Part shown: positions 57,253-64,000 of the stretch, in pieces
How positions within the stretch are numbered: position 1 is the first letter of the stretch
How the letters are laid out: every line of letters starts with the position of its first letter
From: Frigoribacterium sp. PvP032
GTDB lineage: Bacteria > Actinomycetota > Actinomycetes > Actinomycetales > Microbacteriaceae
DNA length: 64,000 nucleotides
Assembly: GCF_017833035.1 (NCBI RefSeq)
Contig: NZ_JAFIBM010000001.1
Span: 1,116,001 to 1,180,000, forward strand
Reading direction: 5' to 3'
Translations under genes and position numbers: made by a program
The notes under the pieces: generated by a model
Told to the model about the DNA's origin: nothing
Database searches by the model: none
What the model saw: only the letters and a program-made list of their open reading frames with translations

Positions 57253-58050
57253 GTGTACCAGGGCAACCCCTTCTTCGAGGCGGTCGCGGGCGGCCAGCTC
57301 GCCGTCGCCCTGCCGGTCGCGCTGCTCGCAGGCCTGATCTCGTTCCTGTCGCCGTGCGTGCTGCCGCTCGTGCCCGGCTACCTCGGCTACGTCGGGGGCC
57401 TCGCAGGAGGCGGTCGTCGCGCCGTGAAGACGGCCCCCGCAGCCGACGCGGCCGCGACCACCGCCGCCCGCGACCGTCGCCGCATGGTCATCGGCGTCCT
57501 CCTCTTCATCGCTGGCTTCTCGCTGGTCTTCGTCGGCGGCAGCCTCGCCTTCTCGGCTGCGGGCTTCTGGCTGGTCCAGTGGCGCGACCTGATCGTGCGC
57601 CTGATGGGCCTGGTCGTGATCGCCCTCGGCCTCGTCTTCGTGGGCCAGTTCACGTTCCTCCAGCGGACGATCAAGCCCGGGTTCGCCCCGGCGACCGGCC
57701 TGGCCGGCGCCCCGCTGCTCGGCATCGTCTTCGGCATCGGCTGGACGCCGTGCATCGGCCCCACCCTCACCGCCATCTACGCCCTGTCGTTCACGAGCGG
57801 ATCGGCGACGTCGAGCGTGCTGCTCGGGCTCGCGTACTGCGTCGGGCTGGGCGTCCCGTTCCTGCTCGTCGCCCTGGGCTTCGGCTGGGCGACGCGCTCC
57901 ATCTCGTTCGTCAAGCGCCACATGCGCACGGTCAACATCGTCGGAGGCTCCATCCTGATCGCCATCGGCCTGCTCATGGTCACCGGACTCTGGTCCTCCC
58001 TCATGTCGCACCTCGGGGCGGTGATCGCGAGCTATGGCACGATCGTCTGA
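57253..58050 (+). CDS. ccdA: Cytochrome c biogenesis protein CcdA
   Basis: 265 aa, six transmembrane segments. FLSPCVLPLVPGYLGYVGGLAGG in TM1 and IGWTPCIGPTLTAIYALS in TM4 hold the paired redox Cys residues. It carries electrons across the membrane to ResA. GTG start 2 nt after the ResA stop, with AGAGG directly before. Overlaps resB by 17 nt. Confidence 0.92.
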   Translation: MYQGNPFFEAVAGGQLAVALPVALLAGLISFLSPCVLPLVPGYLGYVGGLAGGGRRAVKTAPAADAAATTAARDRRRMVIGVLLFIAGFSLVFVGGSLAFSAAGFWLVQWRDLIVRLMGLVVIALGLVFVGQFTFLQRTIKPGFAPATGLAGAPLLGIVFGIGWTPCIGPTLTAIYALSFTSGSATSSVLLGLAYCVGLGVPFLLVALGFGWATRSISFVKRHMRTVNIVGGSILIAIGLLMVTGLWSSLMSHLGAVIASYGTIV

Positions 58051-59926
58051 CCCCGAGCGCCGCGGCCCCGCCGACGCGATCGGCCCGGTCGACGCGACCG
58101 GCCCCGCCGACGAGACGGACGTCTCGTCCGACCCGCTCCGCCCGAGCGACCACTACGACTCGGCCCCCGCGCGCACCCCCGGCGACCAGGGCGCGGGCGC
58201 CGCCGACGTCGTGCAGCCGCGCCTCGGCCCCGTCGGCTACCTCCGCTTCTTCTGGCGGCAGCTGACCAGCATGAAGACGGCGCTCTTCCTCCTGATGCTG
58301 CTCGCCGTGGCGGCGATCCCCGGCTCGCTCGTGCCGCAGCGCACCTCCGACCCGAACGGCGTGGTCCAGTACCGCGCCGAGCACCCCGACCTGTTCCCGG
58401 TGCTCGACAAGCTCGGCGTCTTCGACACCTACTCGTCACCGTGGTTCTCGGCCGTCTACCTGCTGCTCTTCATCTCGCTGATCGGCTGCATCGTGCCGCG
58501 CACGAAGCACCACTTCGAGGCGCTCCGCTCGAAGCCGCCCAAGACCCCCGCGCGCCTGTCCCGGCTGGCGGGCTACCGCTCCGTGACGCTGCAGACCGCA
58601 GGAGGCGCGGCGGACGACGCGCTCGCCCCCGCCTCCGTCGTCGAGCAGGCCCGCGCGCAGCTGAGGCGCGCCGGGTACCGCACGCAGGTGTTCGGCGACT
58701 CGGTCAGCGCCGAGCGCGGCTACCTCCGCGAGACCGGCAACCTCGTGTTCCACACGGCGCTCGTCGGCGTGCTGCTGACGGTCGGGATCGGCGGCGGCTT
58801 CGGCTACACGGGCCAGCGCGTGGTCGTCGAGGGCCAGACGTTCACGAACGCCCTCGTGTCGTACGACTCGTTCAACCCGGGTCGCTGGTTCAGCGACGCG
58901 CAGCTCTCGCCGTTCAACATCACGCTCGACGAGTTCACGACCACGTACGAAGAATCGAACGCGGACGCGCTCGGACAGCCGCTCGACTACACGGCGGACG
59001 TCACGACGACGACCCAGTCGGGCGACACGAGCGAGCACGAGATCAAGGTCAACAGCCCGCTGTCGATCGGCGGCTCGAACGTCTACCTGCTCGGCAACGG
59101 CTACGCGGTCGACGTCACGGTGAAGGCGCCCGACGGCTCGGTCGCGTTCCGCGACACGATCCCGTTCCTGCCCCAGGACGCCAACCTCACCTCGCAGGGC
59201 GTCGTCAAGGTGCCCGACGGCCTGTCGGACCAGATCGGCATGATCGGCTTCTTCTACCCGTCGGCCGTCGAGACGGGCGACGGGTCGGGGATCCTCGCGT
59301 CGAGCTACCCCGACCTGCTGAACCCGGTGCTCAGCCTCAACGTCTACCAGGGCGACCTCGGCCTCGACGCCGGGGTGCCGCAGTCGGTCTACTCCCTGGA
59401 CACCGACGGGATGACGGAGATCGCCGGCGCCGCCGCCGACCAGTCCGCGCTGCAGCTCTCGCCCGGCACCACCGCGGACCTGCCCGACGGCCTCGGCACG
59501 GTGACCCTCTCCGACGTCAAGCGCTTCGCCTCCCTCGACGTGCACCACGACCCGTCACAGCTCTGGGTGCTGCTCTTCGCCGGGCTCGTCTTCGCCGGTC
59601 TGCTGACGGCCCTGTTCGTCCCTCGCCGACGCTTGTGGGTCAAGGCCAGCGCCACCGACGGGGGAGTGCTTCTCGAGTACGCCGGCCTCGCCCGCGGCGA
59701 GGACCCGACGCTGGCCCGTGCCGTCCGCGACATCGCTCGGACGCACCTCGCCGGGCTCGGCGTGCCCGCCGACGCAGCCCGCGCCGCGACGAGCGACGAC
59801 GACCCGAACGACGACGCCGGCGACGGCTCGAGCAGCGCAGGCGCCGCCGCGTCCGGCTCGACCTCGAACGACCCTGCCCGCTCGACAGAGGCGCCCAGCC
59901 GCGCCGGACGTAGGATGCGACCGTGA
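58034..59926 (+). CDS. resB: Cytochrome c biogenesis protein ResB
   Basis: 630 aa. A disordered acidic head (about 1-65), then FFWRQLTSMKTALFLLMLLAVAAIPGSLVPQR (TM1 signature), TM2 and TM3 around 140 and 240, a large extracytoplasmic domain, and a last TM near 520 (LWVLLFAGLVFAGLLTALFVPRRRLW). With CcsB it forms the system II haem exporter and lyase. The C-terminal 60 residues are Ser/Asp-rich and disordered. A -10 box for ccsB lies inside its last codons. Confidence 0.9.
   Translation: MARSSDPERRGPADAIGPVDATGPADETDVSSDPLRPSDHYDSAPARTPGDQGAGAADVVQPRLGPVGYLRFFWRQLTSMKTALFLLMLLAVAAIPGSLVPQRTSDPNGVVQYRAEHPDLFPVLDKLGVFDTYSSPWFSAVYLLLFISLIGCIVPRTKHHFEALRSKPPKTPARLSRLAGYRSVTLQTAGGAADDALAPASVVEQARAQLRRAGYRTQVFGDSVSAERGYLRETGNLVFHTALVGVLLTVGIGGGFGYTGQRVVVEGQTFTNALVSYDSFNPGRWFSDAQLSPFNITLDEFTTTYEESNADALGQPLDYTADVTTTTQSGDTSEHEIKVNSPLSIGGSNVYLLGNGYAVDVTVKAPDGSVAFRDTIPFLPQDANLTSQGVVKVPDGLSDQIGMIGFFYPSAVETGDGSGILASSYPDLLNPVLSLNVYQGDLGLDAGVPQSVYSLDTDGMTEIAGAAADQSALQLSPGTTADLPDGLGTVTLSDVKRFASLDVHHDPSQLWVLLFAGLVFAGLLTALFVPRRRLWVKASATDGGVLLEYAGLARGEDPTLARAVRDIARTHLAGLGVPADAARAATSDDDPNDDAGDGSSSAGAAASGSTSNDPARSTEAPSRAGRRMRP
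59911..59922 (+). promoter_or_regulatory. Internal leaderless -10 box for ccsB
   Basis: TAGGAT (59911-59916), within the end of resB, 6 nt before the ccsB GTG. Confidence 0.45.
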
Positions 59927-60996
59927 CCGAAGACCTCGCCAACTTCTCGCTCGTCGCCGTGTACTCGGCGATGGCGATCTACACGATCTCGTTCGTGGCC
60001 TTCGCCCTCGACCTGGCGAAGCGGTCCGGTGACGCGCAGCAGGCCCCGGCTCCGAGCGCGACCGCGACCGCAGGGCCCGAGGCAGGGTCCGTCCGCGGGG
60101 CCGGTCGCGGCTCCGCCCGAGCCGCGGTCTCCGGCGGCAGCACCATCGTGCTCGACCGCGAGGCCGCCACCACGGTGACGGCCGGCGACGGACGAGGCTC
60201 CGGCTCAGCCGGCCCCTCGGGTCCCGGCTCGTCCCGCCGCCGCCGCCGGGGGTCGAGCTTCGAGCGCGTCGCCACGGCGATGATGGTGCTCGGCCTGCTC
60301 GTCCACGTCTCCAGTGTCGTGACTCGCGGCATCGCCGCCGAGCGGGTGCCGTGGGCCAACATGTTCGAGTTCTCGCTCACGGGCACGGCGATCATCGTCG
60401 CGGTGTACCTGGTCGCCGGTCGCTTCGTCGACCTGTCGTTCCTCGGCGCCTACGTGATGGGCCTGAACCTCGTGCTGCTCGCCATCGGCAGCGTGAACTA
60501 CTACGTCGAGGTCGTGCCGCTCCAGCCCGCCCTGCAGTCGGCCTGGCTGGTCATCCACGTGCTCGTGGCGATCCTCGGCACCGGCTTCTTCGCCATAGCC
60601 GCCGGTCTGTCGATCGCGCAGCTGATCCAGACGAAGCGCGAGCAGGCCCGGCTGTCGGGGCTCCGCTTCATGGACACCCTCCCCGGCGCGGACCGCCTCG
60701 AAGATCTGGCCTACCGCGTGGCCCTCGTCGGCTTCGTCCTCTGGACCTTCACCCTCATCGCCGGTGCCGTCTGGGCCGAGCGTGCCTGGGGTCGCTACTG
60801 GGGCTGGGACACCAAGGAGGTCTGGACGTTCATCATCTGGGTCCTCTACGCCGGCTACATCCACGCCCGTGCGACCCGCGGATGGCGCGGTGCCCGGTCG
60901 TCGTGGCTGTCGATCATCGGCTTCGCCGCGGTGCTGTTCAACTTCGGCGTCGTGAACGTCTTCTTCAAGGGCCTGCACGCCTACTCGGGCCTCTGA
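59923..60996 (+). CDS. ccsB: Cytochrome c biogenesis protein CcsB (ResC)
   Basis: 357 aa. About eight transmembrane segments, with a cytoplasmic insertion of about 80 residues (Gly/Ala/Arg-rich, about 35-115) after TM1. AERAWGRYWGWDTKEVWTFIIWVLYAGYIHAR holds the tryptophan-rich WWD haem-handling motif and a conserved His; VPWANMFEFS is also typical. GTG overlaps the resB stop. Ends the operon 13 nt before convergent menC. Confidence 0.92.
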   Translation: MTEDLANFSLVAVYSAMAIYTISFVAFALDLAKRSGDAQQAPAPSATATAGPEAGSVRGAGRGSARAAVSGGSTIVLDREAATTVTAGDGRGSGSAGPSGPGSSRRRRRGSSFERVATAMMVLGLLVHVSSVVTRGIAAERVPWANMFEFSLTGTAIIVAVYLVAGRFVDLSFLGAYVMGLNLVLLAIGSVNYYVEVVPLQPALQSAWLVIHVLVAILGTGFFAIAAGLSIAQLIQTKREQARLSGLRFMDTLPGADRLEDLAYRVALVGFVLWTFTLIAGAVWAERAWGRYWGWDTKEVWTFIIWVLYAGYIHARATRGWRGARSSWLSIIGFAAVLFNFGVVNVFFKGLHAYSGL

Positions 60997-61009
60997 CGCA
61001 CTTCTGACC

Positions 61010-62044
61010 TCAGCGGGCGAGCAGCCCCCAGGAGGCGCGCACCCGACCCAGCCACCACTCGCGTCGGTCGTCGGGTGCCGCGTGCTCTCGCAGCAGGTCG
61101 ACGTCGACGTCGACCCGGCGCACGTCGATCGACCCGTCCACGGGGACGAGTGGTTCGCGCGTCACGTCGGCCGCCAGCAGGGCGGCCGTCCCCAGGCCGC
61201 AGTCGTAGGGGAGGTCGGGCAGGGCAGCCGCGAGGTACGCCCCCATGCTCAGCCCGACCGAGGTGTCGAGGGCGCTCGAGACGACGACGGGCAGCCCTGC
61301 CTCGGACACGATGCGGAGCGCCGACCGGATCCCCCCGAGCGGCTGCGCCTTGACGACGAGCAGGTCGGCCGCCCCGGCGCGGGCGACGGCGAGCGGGTCG
61401 GCAGCCTTGCGGACGCTCTCGTCCGCGGCGACCGGCACCCCGAGGTCGGCCGTGCGGCGTCGCAGCTCGGCCAGCTCGGGCACCGAGGCGCAGGGCTGCT
61501 CCGCGTACTCGAGACCGAACGGGGCCAGGGCTCGCAGCGCCTCCTCGGCCTGGTCGACGCTCCAGCCGCCGTTGGCGTCGACCCGGACGCGGCCCTCGGG
61601 GCCGACGTGCTCGCGGGCCGCGGCGACCCGGGCGACGTCGTCGGCGAGCGTCTGGCCGCGCTCGGCGACCTTGACCTTCACGGTGCGGCAGCCGGGGAAC
61701 CGGGCCAGCACACCCGCGACCTCGTCGGGCCCGACGGCGGGCAGGGTCGCGTTGACGGCCACGCGGGAGGCGCCGGGCGAGAGAGCAGGACCCCAGCCGA
61801 ACTCGACGGCCGCGGCCAGCCAGGCCGCCGCCTCCTCTGGCGCGTACTCGACGAAGGGGCTGAACTCGGTCCAGCCGCGGGGCCCCTCGACGAGGAGCGC
61901 CTCGCGCACCTCGATGCCCCTGAACCTCGTGCGGAGCGGCAGCTGCACCACGTGCGCACGGGCCAGCAGGTCGTCGAGCGGCGGCAGCTCGGTCCGGGGG
62001 AGGAGGGGCGTGGTCGGCTGGGCAGGCTCGGCGGGCGTCGTCAC
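61010..62044 (-). CDS. menC: o-Succinylbenzoate synthase
   Basis: 344 aa, enolase superfamily. TVKVKVAERG (the KxK catalytic lysine pair), RVRVDANGGWS (metal Asp), LEYAEQPC (Glu), VAADES (Asp-Glu) and LVVKAQPLGG (second Lys) appear in the correct order. It dehydrates SHCHC to o-succinylbenzoate in menaquinone synthesis. GTG start 6 nt after GAGACT (62051-62056) on the minus strand. menB and menE lie on the opposite strand. Confidence 0.92.
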   Translation of the reverse strand: MTTPAEPAQPTTPLLPRTELPPLDDLLARAHVVQLPLRTRFRGIEVREALLVEGPRGWTEFSPFVEYAPEEAAAWLAAAVEFGWGPALSPGASRVAVNATLPAVGPDEVAGVLARFPGCRTVKVKVAERGQTLADDVARVAAAREHVGPEGRVRVDANGGWSVDQAEEALRALAPFGLEYAEQPCASVPELAELRRRTADLGVPVAADESVRKAADPLAVARAGAADLLVVKAQPLGGIRSALRIVSEAGLPVVVSSALDTSVGLSMGAYLAAALPDLPYDCGLGTAALLAADVTREPLVPVDGSIDVRRVDVDVDLLREHAAPDDRREWWLGRVRASWGLLAR

Positions 62045-62069
62045 CTCGCCAGTCTCGCACCGCGCCCGC

Positions 62070-62083
62070 TAGGGTCGACCACC
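62070..62083 (+). promoter_or_regulatory. Leaderless -10 box of small membrane protein gene
   Basis: TAGGGT (62070-62075) ends 8 nt before the ATG. Confidence 0.5.
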
Positions 62084-62464
62084 ATGGCCGCGCCCGATCT
62101 GACCCCGTCCGACGACGCCGAGTCGCCCGCCGAGGGGCTCGCGATCTTCGACGACCAGACCCACGACGAGTCCGCCGCCCCGGCGCGCAGCTCGCGGCTG
62201 GGCGTCGTCGTGCTCGTGCTCGCCGTGGTCCTGCTCGCCCTCGACGGCGTCGCGATCGCCCTGCTCGCGGGCGACGCCGTCACCGCCGCGGCGTCGATCG
62301 CCCTCGTCACGATGCTCGCCTCGATCGGCGTCGGTGTCGTCGCCCTCGTGGCCGTCGCCACGCGCCGCGGCCGGTGGCAGGCCGTCGCCGCGGTGCTGCT
62401 CAGCGTCCTGGCCAACCCGTTCGTGTTCGTCTGGCTGCTGGGCGCCCTCGTCCCCTCCCTCTGA
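62084..62464 (+). CDS. Small hypothetical membrane protein
   Basis: 126 aa. An acidic head of about 35 residues (DDAESPAEGLAIFDDQTHDE) precedes three hydrophobic segments (about 40-60, 65-90, 98-123). Not recognised. It sits between menC and menB, and has its own leaderless-type promoter, so a role in menaquinone synthesis is not implied. Confidence 0.65.
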   Translation: MAAPDLTPSDDAESPAEGLAIFDDQTHDESAAPARSSRLGVVVLVLAVVLLALDGVAIALLAGDAVTAAASIALVTMLASIGVGVVALVAVATRRGRWQAVAAVLLSVLANPFVFVWLLGALVPSL

Positions 62465-62488
62465 CGCGCCGCCTCCTCGGCCCGGTCG

Positions 62489-62501
62489 TAGGCTGGTGGG
62501 C
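62489..62501 (+). promoter_or_regulatory. Leaderless -10 box of menB
   Basis: TAGGCT (62489-62494) ends 7 nt before the ATG. Confidence 0.55.
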
Positions 62502-63410
62502 ATGTCCGCCGCAGTGTCCGACCTGTTCGATCCAGCCGAGTGGCGAGAGGTGCCGGGCTTCGACGGCCTCACCGACGTCACCTACCACCTCGACGTCGAC
62601 GGCCGGGTGGCCCGCGTCGCGATCGACCGGCCCGAGGTGCGGAACGCGTTCCGGCCGCGCACCGTCGACGAGCTGTACCGCGTGCTCGACCACGCACGCC
62701 AGCAGAGCAGGGTCGGCGTCGTGCTGCTCACGGGCAACGGCCCGAGCCCGAAGGACGGCGGCTGGGCCTTCTGCAGCGGCGGCGACCAGCGCATCCGCGG
62801 CCGTGACGGCTACAAGGCCGAGGGCGCCGAGGCCAACGTGGCCGATCCTGCCTCGGCGGGGCGCCTCCACATCCTCGAGGTGCAGCGCCTCATCCGGTTC
62901 ATGCCCAAGGTCGTCATCGCGGTCGTGCCCGGCTGGGCGGCGGGCGGCGGCCACTCGCTCCACGTCGTCTGCGACCTCACGATCGCCAGCCGTGAGCACG
63001 GCAAGTTCAAGCAGACGGACGCCGACGTCGGCTCGTTCGACGCCGGCTACGGCAGCGCCTACTTCGCGAAGCAGATCGGCCAGAAGCTCGCCCGCGAGGT
63101 GTTCTTCCTCGCCGAGGAGTACAGCGCCGACCGCGCCCACGAGATGGGCGCCGTCAACCGCGTCGTCGCGCACGCCGACCTCGAGAAGGAGGCGCTGGCC
63201 ATGGCCCGCGTCGTCCTCACGAAGTCGCCCACCGCCATCCGCATGCTCAAGTTCGCGTTCAACGCCACGGACGACGGCATCGTGGGCCAGCAGGTCTTCG
63301 CCGGCGAGGCGACGCGCCTCGCGTACGGCACCGACGAGGCCGTCGAGGGGCGCGACTCGTTCCTCGAGAAGCGCGAGCCCGACTGGTCGCCGTTCCCGTG
63401 GCAGTACTGA
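62502..63410 (+). CDS. menB: 1,4-dihydroxy-2-naphthoyl-CoA synthase
   Basis: 302 aa, crotonase family. AFCSGGDQRIRGRDGYKAEG, VIAVVPGWAAGGGHSLHVVCDLTIAS and GSFDAGYGSAYFAKQIGQK are the MenB substrate and oxyanion motifs; the C-terminus EKREPDWSPFPWQY is diagnostic. It cyclises o-succinylbenzoyl-CoA. Leaderless ATG. menE follows 46 nt later. Confidence 0.95.
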   Translation: MSAAVSDLFDPAEWREVPGFDGLTDVTYHLDVDGRVARVAIDRPEVRNAFRPRTVDELYRVLDHARQQSRVGVVLLTGNGPSPKDGGWAFCSGGDQRIRGRDGYKAEGAEANVADPASAGRLHILEVQRLIRFMPKVVIAVVPGWAAGGGHSLHVVCDLTIASREHGKFKQTDADVGSFDAGYGSAYFAKQIGQKLAREVFFLAEEYSADRAHEMGAVNRVVAHADLEKEALAMARVVLTKSPTAIRMLKFAFNATDDGIVGQQVFAGEATRLAYGTDEAVEGRDSFLEKREPDWSPFPWQY

Positions 63411-63456
63411 CGCCGACGGGGCGCGCAGCAGGGCACGACACGAGGAGGCGCGGCGC

Positions 63457-64000
63457 GTGACCCGCCCCCTCCTCCCCGTCGACGCGCGACGCCCGCTCGA
63501 CGTGCTCGAGGCCCTCCGCGAGGCCCTGGCAGGTGGTCCCGCCGTCGCTCCGCGCACCGACGACCACGTCCCCGCCGACCTGCCCGGCTCGGTGCCGCAG
63601 CCCGTGGCGCTCGTCGTCGAGACGAGCGGGTCGAGCGGCGTGCCGAAGCGCGTGATGCTGCCGGCCGACGCCCTGCTCGCCGGCGCGGCCGCGGCCGACG
63701 GTGCGCTCAGCGGCCCCGGGCAGTGGCTGCTCGCACTGCCGGCGCACTACGTCGCAGGGACGAACGTGCTCGTGCGCAGCATCGCCGCCGACACCGAGCC
63801 CGAGGTCCTCGCCCCGGGGCACTTCGACCCGGTCGCGTTCGCCGAGGCCGCTCGTCGCCTCGAGCACCCCGTCCGCTACGCGTCGCTCGTGCCCGCGCAG
63901 CTCGCCGCGGTGCTCGACGCCGCCGAGCACGACGACGGCGTGGCCGACGCGGCGCAGAGCTTCGCCGCGGTGCTGGTGGGCGGGCAGGCGACGCCCGCCT
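63457..64000 (+). CDS. menE: o-Succinylbenzoate--CoA ligase, N-terminal part
   Basis: Partial, 181 codons in the window. VALVVETSGSSGVPKRVML is the AMP-binding P-loop motif, and LLALPAHYVAGTNVLVRSI and YASLVPAQLAAVLD follow the MenE order; the N-terminus is short, as in actinobacterial MenE. It activates o-succinylbenzoate for MenB. GTG start with GAGGAGG upstream. Continues past the right edge. Confidence 0.88.
   Translation, partial: MTRPLLPVDARRPLDVLEALREALAGGPAVAPRTDDHVPADLPGSVPQPVALVVETSGSSGVPKRVMLPADALLAGAAAADGALSGPGQWLLALPAHYVAGTNVLVRSIAADTEPEVLAPGHFDPVAFAEAARRLEHPVRYASLVPAQLAAVLDAAEHDDGVADAAQSFAAVLVGGQATPA

Noticed and set aside
1-64000. CRISPR array, tRNA, rRNA, insertion sequence or prophage
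   Set aside because: The repeats seen are short tandem arrays without spacers; no transposase, integrase or RNA gene pattern was found. The excisionase-like HTH at 53196 belongs to the bS22 neighbourhood, not to a phage.

Overview
The window is chromosomal DNA of a very GC-rich actinobacterium, most likely a member of the Microbacteriaceae. This rests on the base composition, GTG starts, many leaderless promoters, an extra-small bS22 ribosomal protein gene, menaquinone (men) genes, an archaeal-type AspRS, and small Lys/Arg-rich and PadR/MarR/TetR proteins typical of that family. The genus is inferred, not shown. About 70 genes are tightly packed on both strands. I see no insertion sequence, prophage, CRISPR array, rRNA or tRNA gene.

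Layout. 1-3056: a partial MFS drug exporter and an ABC pump. 3254-7656: DedA, a P-loop kinase, a histidine phosphatase, an M23 peptidoglycan hydrolase and a GNAT. 7667-13000: hypothetical proteins, a DRGH nuclease, a YbdK-type ligase, a PadR repressor and a CitE-like lyase. 13217-17004: an Asp-rich repeat membrane protein, a lipoprotein and MntH. 17001-21327: two alpha/beta hydrolases, DUF1990, an M18 aminopeptidase and a small hydrophilic protein. 21388-24676: a five-gene minus-strand operon (ogt, ECF sigma factor, ogt, tag, alkA) joined by overlapping stop/start codons. 24971-28722: acylphosphatase, an intergenic minisatellite, an aldo/keto reductase and an LAxTG surface protein. 28871-36943: a 45-aa basic protein, an AlkZ/YcaQ-like protein, MFS, secreted nuclease, MMPL pump, MarR and L-serine dehydratase.

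37750-40033 is a riboflavin cluster: FMN riboswitch, an unrecognised 35-codon ORF, ribE, ribB, ribH. 40155-45609 holds a DLH-like hydrolase, TetR, GNAT, a serine hydrolase and a MarR-photolyase pair. 45610-47104 is an unusual regulatory stretch: a possible small RNA, paired ATAACG boxes, a winged-helix regulator without a receiver domain, and a leaderless 32-codon ORF ending in a CxxC. 47231-53596: upp, tadA, a CDF exporter, proC, a Ktr/Trk potassium system, ArsR, an excisionase-type HTH and bS22. 53885-64000: glutaredoxin, Dabb protein, aspS, the cytochrome c maturation run (TlpA-CcdA-ResB-CcsB) and menC, menB, menE.

Most distinctive points: (i) the alkylation-repair operon carrying its own sigma factor; (ii) the small ORF placed between an FMN riboswitch and ribE and coupled to ribE by TGATG; (iii) the leaderless CxxC ORF; (iv) about two dozen genes whose start codon lies 6-8 nt after a TAnnnT-like -10 box; (v) many short tandem repeats in and between genes, and an apparently enriched octamer AGGAGGCG.
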